From NCBI RefSeq assembly GCF_041903755.1, contig NZ_JBBWVE010000020.1:61648-125647 (forward strand): a DNA stretch of 64,000 bases, given 5' to 3'. A program made the translations under genes and the position numbers. The notes beneath the pieces were generated by a model. The model did not search any database, was not told the origin of the DNA, and saw nothing but the letters and a program-made list of their open reading frames with translations. The stretch comes from Thiocapsa roseilacustris. Its GTDB lineage: Bacteria; Pseudomonadota; Gammaproteobacteria; Chromatiales; Chromatiaceae. Shown here piece after piece: positions 54,769 to 64,000 of this stretch (its first letter is position 1; each line of letters starts with the position of its first letter).

Positions 54769-54945
54769 GATGGTCACAAAGAAGAAGGCACTTCGCCGCC
54801 TGCTGCCCAAGAACACCTTCGCTCGCGGCGTGAGTGTGCTGGTCGGCGGCACGGCCGGCGCCCAGGTGCTTGCATCTTAGCCGCGCCGCTGCTGACGCGC
54901 CTTTACAGTCCGGAAGACTTCGGCCTGATGGCGGTCTATGGCAGC
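54769..54945 (+). pseudogene. Polysaccharide flippase (Wzx-like), N-terminal scrap
   Basis: TKKKALRRLLPKNTFARGVS, VLVGGTAGAQVL, then after a shift ILAAPLLTRLYSPEDFGLMA. This is the first ~60 residues of O-antigen flippases. It ends in a CCACGGAAGCACACGG-type repeat (about 55010). Confidence 0.65.
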
Positions 54946-55099
54946 CCTGGCCAACCACCGAGCCCGCAGCGTGTCTTTCCGTGGCAAAAAACCCCGAAAG
55001 AGCTCAGCCACGGAAGCACACGGAAAGACACGGAAAAGAGATAAAACGTTAAGCTAGAGCTAGGGAACTAGGGAAAAGCGAGGGAAATCGTTCGGCCAC

Positions 55100-56143
55100 A
55101 TGAAGACACCCAAGACATCCAAGGCACAGCGGCGCGACCCCACGCACGACAGCGGCTACAAACTGCTCTACGGTCACGCCGCCATGGTGCGCGACCTGCT
55201 GCGCGGCTTCGTGCCCGGCCCCTGGGTGCAAGCGCTCGACCTGGGGACCCTGGAGCGCTGCAGCGGAAGCTATGTGACCGACGACCTACGCGACCGCGCC
55301 GACGACATCGTCTGGCGCCTGCGCTGGGGCCCCGACTGGCTCTACGTCTACCTGCTGCTGGAATTCCAATCCACCGTCGATTCCTGGATGGCGGTGCGGA
55401 TTCAGACCTACCTCGGGCTGCTCTACCAGGATCTCATACGCGCCGGGACCCTGAGTGCCGCAGGACGTCTGCCGCCCGTTCTGCCCGTGGTGCTCTACAA
55501 TGGTGTCACGCCTTGGCGTGCTGCCGACACACTCGAGCCGCTCATCGAACCGGCGCCGCCGGTGCTCGCGCGCTATCGCCCGCGACAGGCTTACCTGCTG
55601 CTCGACGAGCAGCGCATCGCCAACGCCGGACCCCTGCCCGAGCGCAACCTCAGTGCGGCCCTGTTTCGGCTCGAGGCCAGCCGCGGGGCGGACGAGGCGA
55701 TGGGCATCGTGCACGCCTTGCTCGACTGGCTCAAGGCGCCGGAACAGACCGGTCTGCGCCGTGACTTCGCGGTCTGGTTCGGTCGCGTCTTCCTGCCCAA
55801 GCGGCTGCCCGGCGTGCACCTGCCACCCCTTGGCGAACTCAGCGAGGTGTATCACATGCTGGCGGAGAATCTGGAAACCTGGACCGATCAGTGGAAACGA
55901 GAAGGCTTGGAACAAGGCTTGGAACAAGGCTTGGAACAAGGTCGGGAGGCAACCCGCCACCTCCTGATCCGTCAGGTGCGACGCCGATTTGGTCCAACGG
56001 TCGCCGAGCAGACACAACCGTTGCTTGCGCGCATCGTCGACCTCCGGATGTTGGAAGACCTCGGCGACCAACTGCTCATCAGTCCGGACGGAAACCATTG
56101 GTTGCAGGCCGTGCGGAGCATGAGTGCCGGAGACGAACACTAG
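55100..56143 (+). CDS. Rpn family recombination-promoting nuclease (Transposase_31 type), intact
   Basis: 347 residues. PTHDSGYKLLYGHAAMVRDL opens the PD-(D/E)XK domain; the core acidic block is WLYVYLLLEFQSTVDSWMAV (E-x-Q). LPPVLPVVLYNGVTPW follows, typical of this family. The C-terminus has a threefold GLEQ repeat (GLEQGLEQGLEQGRE) and RRRFGPTVAEQTQPLLARIV. The stop lies in repeat A copy 5. It is the only complete Rpn gene here besides the one running off the window, and a possible agent of the local rearrangements (inference). Confidence 0.86.
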   Translation: MKTPKTSKAQRRDPTHDSGYKLLYGHAAMVRDLLRGFVPGPWVQALDLGTLERCSGSYVTDDLRDRADDIVWRLRWGPDWLYVYLLLEFQSTVDSWMAVRIQTYLGLLYQDLIRAGTLSAAGRLPPVLPVVLYNGVTPWRAADTLEPLIEPAPPVLARYRPRQAYLLLDEQRIANAGPLPERNLSAALFRLEASRGADEAMGIVHALLDWLKAPEQTGLRRDFAVWFGRVFLPKRLPGVHLPPLGELSEVYHMLAENLETWTDQWKREGLEQGLEQGLEQGREATRHLLIRQVRRRFGPTVAEQTQPLLARIVDLRMLEDLGDQLLISPDGNHWLQAVRSMSAGDEH

Positions 56144-56281
56144 GGCGAATACCGGAAACCCTCATACCAACGGCGTAGGTTGTGCCGAGCCGCGCGAGGC
56201 ACAACCAACCGTCGGCGCAAGTTGTGCATCCTATCGTCAGCACAACCTACGGGTATGGAAGTTTGCGGAAATCACCTAGGT
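56141..56281. repeat. Palindromic repeat family A, copy 5, full length
   Basis: Outer ends TAGGGCGAATACCGGAAACC and GTTTGCGGAAATCACCTAGG flank the core. The stop codon of the Rpn gene (TAG 56141-56143) is part of it. Confidence 0.88.
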
Positions 56282-56339
56282 TGATGAACTGGTTCCCAAG
56301 CTCCGAGACAGTGCAAGTATTCCCCAACCGTGTCGACCG

Positions 56340-56400
56340 AGGCGCCGGGATGTCGGGTTACGCTGCGCTAACCCGACCTACGGCGAATACCTGCACAGTC
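56340..56400. repeat. Palindromic repeat family F
   Basis: GTCGGGTTACGCTGC and GCTAACCCGACCTACGG, nested in CTCCGAGACAGTGCAAGTAT / TACCTGCACAGTCTCAGAG outer arms. It recurs at 59461-59520, and an arm occurs at 63492. Confidence 0.8.
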
Positions 56401-56513
56401 TCAGAGCCCGGGAGCGAGTGGAACGAGGGAGCCTTCCCCCGCGATGCCCTGAGCCTTTCAGACATCCATCAGATCCTCTTCAACGCAGGCAGCAAGATCG
56501 GACAGCCCGACCG

Positions 56514-56879
56514 ATGACCGACGCCTCGCGCGACGACTATGACAGCCCCTGGAAAGAAGCGCTGGAGCGCTACTTCCCGGACTTTCTCGCGCTCCTGTTC
56601 CCGCGGATCCATACTGCGATCGACTGGTCGAAAGGCCATGAATTTCTCGACAAGGAGCTGCAGCAGGTCGTCCGCGATGCCGAGTCGGGCCGGCGCCATG
56701 CCGACAAGCTGGCCAGAGTCTATACGCACGAGGGCGCCGAGACCTGGGTGTTGGTCCATGTCGAGGTCCAGGGCGATCCCGAGGCCGGTTTTGCCGAGCG
56801 GATGTACGTCTACAATGACCGCATCTTCGACTTCGAGGAGGTCTTCGGCGCCGGCCCTCGGCCCGACTCGGAACACTGA
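56514..56879 (+). CDS. Rpn-type gene (MTDAS family), copy 2, in-frame core deletion
   Basis: 121 residues. MTDASRDDYDSPWKEALERY through VLVHVEVQGDPEAGFAERMY and VYNDRIFD, then directly FEEVFGAGPRPDSEH, which is the normal C-terminus. The catalytic E-x-Q (VEVQ) is retained and the frame is kept, so a short protein could be made. About 170-200 residues of the C-terminal half are missing relative to the pattern seen in copy 3. Confidence 0.65.
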   Translation: MTDASRDDYDSPWKEALERYFPDFLALLFPRIHTAIDWSKGHEFLDKELQQVVRDAESGRRHADKLARVYTHEGAETWVLVHVEVQGDPEAGFAERMYVYNDRIFDFEEVFGAGPRPDSEH

Positions 56880-57137
56880 GCCGGGGTGCCGACCGAGGTG
56901 CCGATCGCCTCGGGTCAGGCGCCGGCATTGCGGTCCCGGAGAACGAACAGCTCCGCGTCGCGAGCCCCGACCCCGGGCCCATGCCGCATCAAACGACCCG
57001 CACACGCCGAGAGAGAATGATCTGACGCGGGCTGGCGCAAACCGCGCAATCGTTCTAGCATCCCGCCGATACCCGTGGCCATAGGGCAGATTGCCATCAC
57101 CGATGATCAAGACCAAGAGCACGACCGGGAGTGGGCC

Positions 57138-57383
57138 ATGACCGACAACATCGAAAGCCTCGTACTCGAGAACCTGCGCGCGATTCGTGCAACACTGGAC
57201 AAACACACCGAGCGCTTCTCCCGAATCGATTCGCGCATCAGCAACTTGGAGCTGACGGTTGCCGGTATGCGGCGTGATCTGGCGCACATGTATGGCGAAA
57301 TCGTCGAGCAGCACGCGCACACCGATCAACTCGTCGCCCGAATCGAACGCATCGAGCGTCGTTTGGAATTGCAGGACGGCTGA
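57138..57383 (+). CDS. Small coiled-coil protein
   Basis: 81 residues: MTDNIESLVLENLRAIRATL, DKHTERFSRIDSRISNLELT, IVEQHAHTDQLVARIERIER. Heptad pattern throughout; such proteins are commonly found next to PIN toxins, but function is unknown. A 21-codon upstream extension is possible. Confidence 0.62.
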   Translation: MTDNIESLVLENLRAIRATLDKHTERFSRIDSRISNLELTVAGMRRDLAHMYGEIVEQHAHTDQLVARIERIERRLELQDG

Positions 57384-57472
57384 ACATTTCGCGGACTGAC
57401 CGTGCAGGAGATCCGGGCGATGCTGAACGTCGTAACCCCGATTCAAGAGACGAAGGCGTATCAGTCGACTTG
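57384..57472 (+). pseudogene. Rpn scrap
   Basis: FRGLTVQEIRAMLNVVTPIQ, then ETKAYQST-stop, matching the segment near 53610 of the DUF2887-like gene. Confidence 0.6.
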
Positions 57473-57491
57473 AATCCCCCCGAGACAATAT

Positions 57492-57563
57492 AGTAGGGGC
57501 GACTTCAGTCGCCCCGAGACGTCCGTGCCGAGGTTTATGGGCGACTGAAGTCGCCCCTACACT
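57492..57563. repeat. Palindromic repeat family B, copy 6
   Basis: GTAGGGGCGACTTCAGTCGC and GCGACTGAAGTCGCCCCTAC separated by a 30-base linker. Confidence 0.85.
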
Positions 57564-57577
57564 CCCGCGACGTCTGG

Positions 57578-57732
57578 CCCGCGGTCGAGATCAACTCCAC
57601 GATCCCGGGAACCCCGCTGAACGTGCCTAGGCCGGAGGAAACGAACAAGGCCGGCTCAAGCTCACTCCCACGCGGACCGAATAGCCTCGCGGTGTTCCCC
57701 GGGGCGTGAGTCCGACCATCGGACAGCCCGAC
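57578..57732. repeat. Duplicated upstream block (copy 2)
   Basis: Nearly identical to 47035-47196; precedes an Rpn gene of the same family. Confidence 0.85.
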
Positions 57733-57734
57733 CG

Positions 57735-58425
57735 ATGACCGATGCCTCGCGCGACGACTATGACAGCCCCTGGAAAGAAGCGCTGGAGCGCTACTTCCCG
57801 GACTTTCTCGCGCTCCTGTTCCCGCGGATCCATCCTGCGATCGACTGGTCGAAAGGCCATGAATTTCTCGACAAGGAGCTTCAGCAGGTCGTCCGCGATG
57901 CCGAGTCGGGCCGGCGCCATGCCGACAAGCTCGCCAGAGTCTATACGCACGAGGGCGCCGAGACCTGGGTGCTGGTCCATGTCGAGGTCCAGGGTGATCC
58001 CGAGGCCGGTTTTGCCGAGCGGATGTACGTCTACAATGACCGCATCTTCGACAATGCTCTACGAACGCGTCTACGGCCGCGAGGACATCCTGGAGCTGTT
58101 TCGCGTCCTGGATTGGCTGTTGCAGTTGCCGGAGGGTTTGGAGCGTGAATTCAAGCGCGAGCTGATCGCTTTCGAGGAGCAAGCCAACATGCCCTACATC
58201 ACCAGTATCGAACGCCTAAGTCACCAGGAAGGTCACCAGGAAGGCCAAGCCACCATGCTCTTGAGCCTGCTCGCCGTCAAATTCGGTCCCCTCGGCGAAG
58301 CGGATCGCCGGCGCGTGCTCGACGCCGATGCGCAGACCCTCATGGAATGGTCCACACGCCTGCTGAGCGCACGCACCCTCGAGGAGGTCTTCGGTGCCGG
58401 CCCTCGGCCCGACTCGGCACACTGA
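57735..58425 (+). pseudogene. Rpn-type gene (MTDAS family), copy 3, out-of-frame core deletion
   Basis: 5' part as copy 2 up to YVYNDRIFD, then a jump to LYERVYGREDILELFRVLDW in another frame, continuing LQLPEGLEREFKRELIAFEE, RLSHQEGHQEGQATMLLSLL and VFGAGPRPDSAH-stop. An ATG at the junction could restart a ~125-residue C-terminal protein. About 80-90 residues are missing. Confidence 0.72.
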
Positions 58426-58681
58426 GCCGGGGTCTCGGCCGAGACGCCGATCGCGTCGGGTGAGACGCTCCGGCAGTGCGGTCTCGGAGGTCCCTTCGAA
58501 CTCACGCCCGACCCACATCCCTGTCGCCCGGACGACGCCGTCCCGCTTGCCGCAGCGCCCCCGACCCGTTACTCTACCGCAGCCGTACAACGCCTGAACA
58601 AATCGCCCCGACGCTCCGCGTCGCGAACCCGACGCCCGACGCCAGCGGTCGCACCCCCGGCACCCCGCGACCCACACCGCC

Positions 58682-59011
58682 ATGACCGACGAGCTTCAAT
58701 ACCGTGTTCTGAAGTACATGGAGGCGCACCCCGACGCCACCCAACGCGATCTGGCGAAGGCGCTCGGCGTCAGTCTGGGCAGCATCAACTTCTGCGTGCG
58801 CGCCCTCATCGGGCAAGGCTGGGTGAAGGTCCAGAATTTCCGCAGGAGCGACAACAAGCTCGCCTACGCCTACCTGCTGACCCCGCAGGGCGTCGAGGCC
58901 AAGGCCCGGATCACCGCGCGCTTCCTGCAGCGCAAACGCGCCGAGTACGAAGCCCTCAAGGCCGAGATCGCCCAACTCGCCGCCGAGGTCGCATCCCACC
59001 CCAAAGGGTAG
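58682..59011 (+). CDS. EPS-associated MarR-type regulator, copy 2
   Basis: 109 residues: MTDELQYRVLKYMEAHPDAT, QRDLAKALGVSLGSINFCVR, ALIGQGWVKVQNF, then the coiled coil RFLQRKRAEYEALKAEIAQL. Same family as 44385. It marks what was probably the start of an EPS gene cluster. The stop lies at the edge of a family B repeat. Confidence 0.87.
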   Translation: MTDELQYRVLKYMEAHPDATQRDLAKALGVSLGSINFCVRALIGQGWVKVQNFRRSDNKLAYAYLLTPQGVEAKARITARFLQRKRAEYEALKAEIAQLAAEVASHPKG

Positions 59012-59108
59012 CGGCGACTTCAGTCGCCCCGCGACAAAACGGTAGCGGCGACTTCAGTCGTCCCAACATGCCCGCGCCGAGGACGAATAGGGTAAGGCGA
59101 CTTCAGTA
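59007..59108. repeat. Family B repeats, copy 7
   Basis: Two GTAGCGGCGACTTCAGTCG units and one partial GGTAAGGCGACTTCAGT. Confidence 0.8.
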
Positions 59109-59121
59109 TTCGCCGTAGGTC

Positions 59122-59232
59122 GGCGTCGACCTTCGGACGTTGGAAGACCTTGGCGACCAACTGCTCATCAGTCCCGACGGAGAGGATTGGTTACGCGCGG
59201 TACGGCACATGAGTGTTGGCGAGGAACACTGA
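59122..59232 (+). pseudogene. Rpn-type 3' scrap
   Basis: VDLRTLEDLGDQLLISPDGE, then DWLRAVRHMSVGEEH-stop, matching the end of the intact gene at 55100. Confidence 0.7.
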
Positions 59233-59546
59233 TTTTAACTGGTTCACAAGCTCCGCTTGAGAATCCGGAACTGGAAGCCGTGCTTCCCGAGAGCAGACAC
59301 GCAAAGCAGAGCGCGTTCTCGCTCCCACGCTCCGCGATCGTGCAAGTATTCCCCAACGGTGTCGACCGAGGCGCCGATCGCGTCGGTCGGGTTAGGTGCG
59401 CCGGCACCGTCGCCGTTGAGAAAGAACAGGTTGGCGCGCACCGTCACCCGACATGCGGCGCCGGGATGTCGGGTTACGCTGCGCTAACCCGACCTACGGC
59501 GAATACCTGCACAGTCTCAGAGCGTAGGAGCCAGTTGGCACGAAGA

Positions 59547-59617
59547 GGGTAGGGGCGACTTCAGTCGCCCCGAGATACTCGCGCCGAGGCTTATGGGCGA
59601 CTGAAGTCGCCCCTACA
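59547..59617. repeat. Palindromic repeat family B, copy 8
   Basis: GTAGGGGCGACTTCAGTCGC and its inverted partner, immediately upstream of the wbpO start, mirroring the arrangement at 51915-52083. Confidence 0.85.
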
Positions 59618-59678
59618 CTTGCCCACCGTCGCACCGCGAGCCCCGAATCCGGACCCACAACCCGAACCCCGACCGCCC

Positions 59679-61005
<1,327 letters not shown>

Positions 61006-61027
61006 AGCACAAGGATCAAGTCCCTCA

Positions 61028-61293
61028 ATGCCGGTGCTGTCGATTTTTTCGGTATCATCGTGCGCATGTGGCACGACGACCATCCGCCACCGCACATCCA
61101 TGTCGAATACCAGGGATTCGAAGCCCTCGTCGACATTCAGACCGGCAGCGTGTCGAAGGGAAAACTGCCGCGCAAAGTGGCCGCCATTGTCGGCGATTGG
61201 TGTCATGATCATCGGCAAGAACTGCTGGATAACTGGGATCGTGCCCAGCGATTCGAGCCACTCGAGCAGATCCAAGGGGCAGATCGTGATTAA
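61028..61293 (+). CDS. DUF4160 protein, needs a -1 shift at a T6 tract (copy 2)
   Basis: ATG at 61028 gives MPVLSIF; the family continues in the -1 frame: FGIIVRMWHDDHPPPHIHVE, then YQGFEALVDIQTGSVSKGKL and NWDRAQRFEPLEQIQG. Position of the shift is the same codon as in copy 1. A GTG at 61060 could start a shorter protein. Overlaps the DUF2442 start by eight bases. Confidence 0.65.
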
Positions 61294-61537
61294 GCTCAAC
61301 GAAGCACAGTATCTCGGTGACGGACGCATCGCATTGGTCTTTTCCGATGGCAGTCAGGGCATCTTCGATGTGAGGGCGTACTGCGCCGCCCGGCGTGGTC
61401 CCCTACTCCAACCTCTGGAATCGGAAGCCTACGTCAAGCGTTTCATCATCGATGCCGGTGCATTGGGGTGGCCCAACGGGCTGGAGCTTTCGCCCGAGCG
61501 CCTCTATGAGCTCAGTCGACAAGATGTCGCTGCGTAG
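61286..61537 (+). CDS. DUF2442 protein (copy 2)
   Basis: 83 residues from GTG: MIKLNEAQYLGDGRIALVFS, DGSQGIFDVRAYCAARRGPL, GALGWPNGLELSPERLYEL. Pairs with the DUF4160 gene. Sequence differs clearly from copy 1, so the two pairs are not a recent duplication. Confidence 0.8.
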   Translation: MIKLNEAQYLGDGRIALVFSDGSQGIFDVRAYCAARRGPLLQPLESEAYVKRFIIDAGALGWPNGLELSPERLYELSRQDVAA

Positions 61538-61552
61538 CTCGACCGAACGGGT

Positions 61553-61768
61553 ATGACAACGGAAACTGAAATCCGCCTGCGGGGCATGCGAGCTCTCATT
61601 GACGCGCTCGGTTTGGTCGAAGCCGAGCGATTTGTGTTCTCCATCAACCGAGAAAGGTTCGATGACACGACGTGGCGCCAAACAGGCTTGCCCGATTCGA
61701 GCATCGAGCACATCGCAGCCCGCGCGAACCAACTGTCGGCTGAGCTCGACACGACGCCAAGGGCCTGA
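61553..61768 (+). CDS. Small antitoxin-like protein, copy 2
   Basis: 71 residues, nearly identical to 49561-49776 (VFSINRERFDDTTWRQTGLP). Here no PIN gene precedes it; it follows the DUF2442 gene directly, so the toxin partner is missing. Confidence 0.68.
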   Translation: MTTETEIRLRGMRALIDALGLVEAERFVFSINRERFDDTTWRQTGLPDSSIEHIAARANQLSAELDTTPRA

Positions 61769-61770
61769 CG

Positions 61771-61842
61771 ATCATCCTCGCCGGGCGACGCATCAACGAC
61801 CGCATGAGCGCCCATGTGGCCGAAGCCGTGGTCACGCTCACG
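61771..61842 (+). pseudogene. wbpO: wbpO internal scrap (piece 6)
   Basis: IILAGRRINDRMSAHVAEAV, in the same position relative to its neighbours as piece 3. Confidence 0.75.
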
Positions 61843-61925
61843 CGGGCGACCGGAAGGGGCCGTCGCCTATTTGGTGCCTGATCTAGAAGCGGTTATTCAA
61901 TGCTTAAGACCAACGAGAGTCACGC

Positions 61926-62144
61926 ATGAAAGGTGAATTCACAGCGATTATCGAGCCTGCCCCGGAAGGTGGATTTTGGGCGATCTGCCCGGAGATACCG
62001 GGCGCAAATGGACAAGGAGAGACGCTTGAGGAAACCAAGGAGAGTCTGCGACAGGCGATCGAAATGATCCTCGACGACCGTACCTCGGACATTCTGCGTG
62101 GCCTTCCGAATGATGCCATTCGCGACACGGTCGCCATTGGATGA
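61926..62144 (+). CDS. hicB: HicB-family antitoxin
   Basis: 72 residues: MKGEFTAIIEPAPEGGFWAI, CPEIPGANGQGETLEETKES, LRQAIEMILDDRTSDILRGL. This is the partial RNase H-like fold of HicB without a separate DNA-binding domain. Its stop overlaps the hicA start (ATGA). Confidence 0.88.
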   Translation: MKGEFTAIIEPAPEGGFWAICPEIPGANGQGETLEETKESLRQAIEMILDDRTSDILRGLPNDAIRDTVAIG

Positions 62145-62320
62145 AACGCCTTTTCCTGGAGAGGAAGTTGAGAATCGCCGGCTGCTACTTGAAACGAGAG
62201 GGGGCATCGCATGCGCTGTGGGTCAATCCAGCGAACGGTAGAACCGAAGCCGTGCCTCGGCATACCGACATCAAAGAGCCCTTGGCACGAAAGATCCTCA
62301 AAAGCCTAGGTGCGGAGTGA
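62141..62320 (+). CDS. hicA: HicA-family mRNA interferase toxin
   Basis: 59 residues, too short for many gene finders: MKRLFLERKLRIAGCYLKRE, GASHALWVNPANGRTEAVPR, HTDIKEPLARKILKSLGAE. The catalytic His of the dsRNA-binding-like fold is in SHALW and the conserved PRHTDIK...L...ILK segment is present. Order is antitoxin first. Translationally coupled to hicB by a four-base overlap. Appears intact. Confidence 0.85.
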   Translation: MKRLFLERKLRIAGCYLKREGASHALWVNPANGRTEAVPRHTDIKEPLARKILKSLGAE

Positions 62321-62470
62321 GCCATTTCGTTCGACGTCGTGGACTCTCTCGCGGAGCGCTTTTCTCGGAGGCCAGTGGACCATGCGTACGAATGGTCGGG
62401 AACTGATTTCTCCGAATTCTCGATGGCGCAGGCCATGCTCTATGGCCTGACCTGGTCTGTGTTGCGGTGA

Positions 62471-62549
62471 CGTAGGTTGTGCCGAGCCGTGCGAGGCACA
62501 ACCAACCGTCGGTGGGAGTTGTGCTTCCTATCGTCAGCACAACCTACCG
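62471..62549. repeat. Palindromic repeat family A, copy 6 (core only)
   Basis: GTAGGTTGTGCCGAGCC through CAGCACAACCTAC. It replaces the start codon region of the following antitoxin-like gene. Confidence 0.85.
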
Positions 62550-62552
62550 AAC

Positions 62553-62754
62553 TGAAATCCGCCTGCGGGGCATGCGAGCTCTCATTGACGCGCTCGGTTT
62601 GGTCGAAGCCGAGCGATTTGTGGTCTCCATCAACCGAGAAAGGTTCGATGACACGACGTGGCGCCAAAAAGGCTTGCCCGATTTGAGCATCGAGCAAATC
62701 GCTGCCCGCGCGAACCAACTGTCGGCTGAGCTCGACACGACGCCAAGGGCCTGA
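62553..62754 (+). pseudogene. Small antitoxin-like protein, copy 3, start lost
   Basis: TEIRLRGMRALIDALGLVEA to SAELDTTPRA-stop; the first codons are replaced by repeat A. It is fused at its stop to a wbpO piece. Confidence 0.68.
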
Positions 62755-62756
62755 CG

Positions 62757-63470
<714 letters not shown>

Positions 63471-63543
63471 GTGCAAAGGCCGGATCGACACCGTAGGTCG
63501 GGTTAGCGCAGCGCAACACGAAGATCACCAACCGAGCGTCCCG

Positions 63544-64000
63544 ATGAAGACCGACCACCCGATCTACCTCTTTCTCTCCGCCGGCGCCGAAGCCTTCCGC
63601 GTGCTCACCGGTGGTCGTGAACTGGTCGGTCCTTACCGGTTCTGTTCCCTGACGATCAAAGGGCTGGAACGGCGTTTGGACGGCATTTTCGAGCCCGACG
63701 GGCACGATGGGCCGGTTTATGTGGTCGAATTCCAAGGTCAGCACTCGGACAAGGCTTGGTACAATCTGCTGACCAAGATCGGACTGTACGGCGAGGCGCA
63801 TCCGCACCGGGATGTGATCGGCGTGGGGATCTTTCTGCGCGAGCAGGACCGTCCGCGCTTCCCGCGCTGGGCGAACCACGCCCAGGCGCCGTTGCTGCAA
63901 GTCGCGCTCCGGCGCGTCCTGCCGGACTGGCTGGCGCGCGAGCCGGACAACCCCTATGTGGCGGTGTTTGCGCCGCTGCTGATCGCGGACGATGACGACT
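63544..64000 (+). CDS. Rpn-type nuclease (DUF2887-like), 3' end outside the window
   Basis: 152 visible residues: MKTDHPIYLFLSAGAEAFRV, TGGRELVGPYRFCSLTIKGL, PVYVVEFQGQHSDKAWYNLL (D...E-x-Q core), RDVIGVGIFLREQDRPRFPR. Nearly identical to 53109-53880 but with its true N-terminus, so it shows what that copy has lost. Confidence 0.85.
   Translation, partial: MKTDHPIYLFLSAGAEAFRVLTGGRELVGPYRFCSLTIKGLERRLDGIFEPDGHDGPVYVVEFQGQHSDKAWYNLLTKIGLYGEAHPHRDVIGVGIFLREQDRPRFPRWANHAQAPLLQVALRRVLPDWLAREPDNPYVAVFAPLLIADDDD

Overview
The window is about 64 kb of high-GC DNA from a gammaproteobacterium. I infer a purple sulfur bacterium of the Chromatiaceae (Thiocapsa/Thiocystis type), from a secreted DsrE-family protein, the gcvR-bcp pair, two EPS-type MarR regulators, many Rpn/PIN/VapBC genes and the short palindromic repeats with a GGCGACTTCAGTCGCC core. 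No rRNA, tRNA or replication origin was seen, so the taxonomic call is an inference.

Layout. (1) 1-14.9 kb: ordinary metabolism. It holds the 3' end of maeB, a glycogen/alpha-glucan pair (amylo-1,6-glucosidase and GH63-type glucosidase, overlapping by 4 bases), a DUF4143 ATPase, DsrE, PhoH, bcp-gcvR, an FmdB-type zinc ribbon and a large exported alpha/alpha-barrel-like protein. (2) 15.0-21.3 kb: a decayed defence-like island. It has an IS1634 scrap and a five-gene minus-strand operon: an EAD/NACHT-like/FGE remnant, an EAD-like/trypsin remnant, a subtilase, a class 3 lipase and a DNA/RNA non-specific endonuclease. These are followed by an orphan type I-E CRISPR repeat and two genes that keep both ends but have lost the middle (DUF3581, cysteine hydrolase). 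(3) 21.4-25.8 kb: a methyltransferase, a lipocalin, and BolA, monothiol glutaredoxin, Rieske, hemerythrin and Cys-rich genes. (4) 26.9-38.8 kb: an intact exopolysaccharide cluster with RfaH, WecA-type transferase, a J-domain membrane protein, a TPR protein, the tyrosine kinase Wzc, the export protein Wza, a FecR-like protein, a CpsB-type PHP phosphatase and an O-antigen-ligase/Wzy-type protein. (5) 38.9-44.2 kb: scraps of an IS1595 element, F-type conjugation genes (TraB), an HTH regulator, TIGR04255, RecD2 and RelE, plus a GNAT. (6) 44.4-64 kb: a gene graveyard with EPS-type MarR regulators at 44.4 and 58.7 kb. It contains one wbpP remnant and at least seven pieces of wbpO (UDP-sugar dehydrogenase), at least ten pieces or copies of Rpn-type PDDEXK nuclease genes, toxin-antitoxin genes (vapBC, a PIN system, hicBA, two DUF4160-DUF2442 pairs), a deleted ISAs1 element and several palindromic repeat families.

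Main message. The exopolysaccharide cluster is intact, while two regions (15-21 kb and 44-64 kb) repeatedly show genes whose 5' and 3' ends survive but whose cores are excised, often leaving chimeric junctions, some with short shared words. The most interesting biology is the decayed NLR-like protease/lipase/nuclease operon at 15.5-20.0 kb, and the identical -1 frame relationship at the poly-T tract of both DUF4160 genes. Several frameshifts lie in homopolymers, so sequencing or assembly error must be excluded before any of these is called biological.
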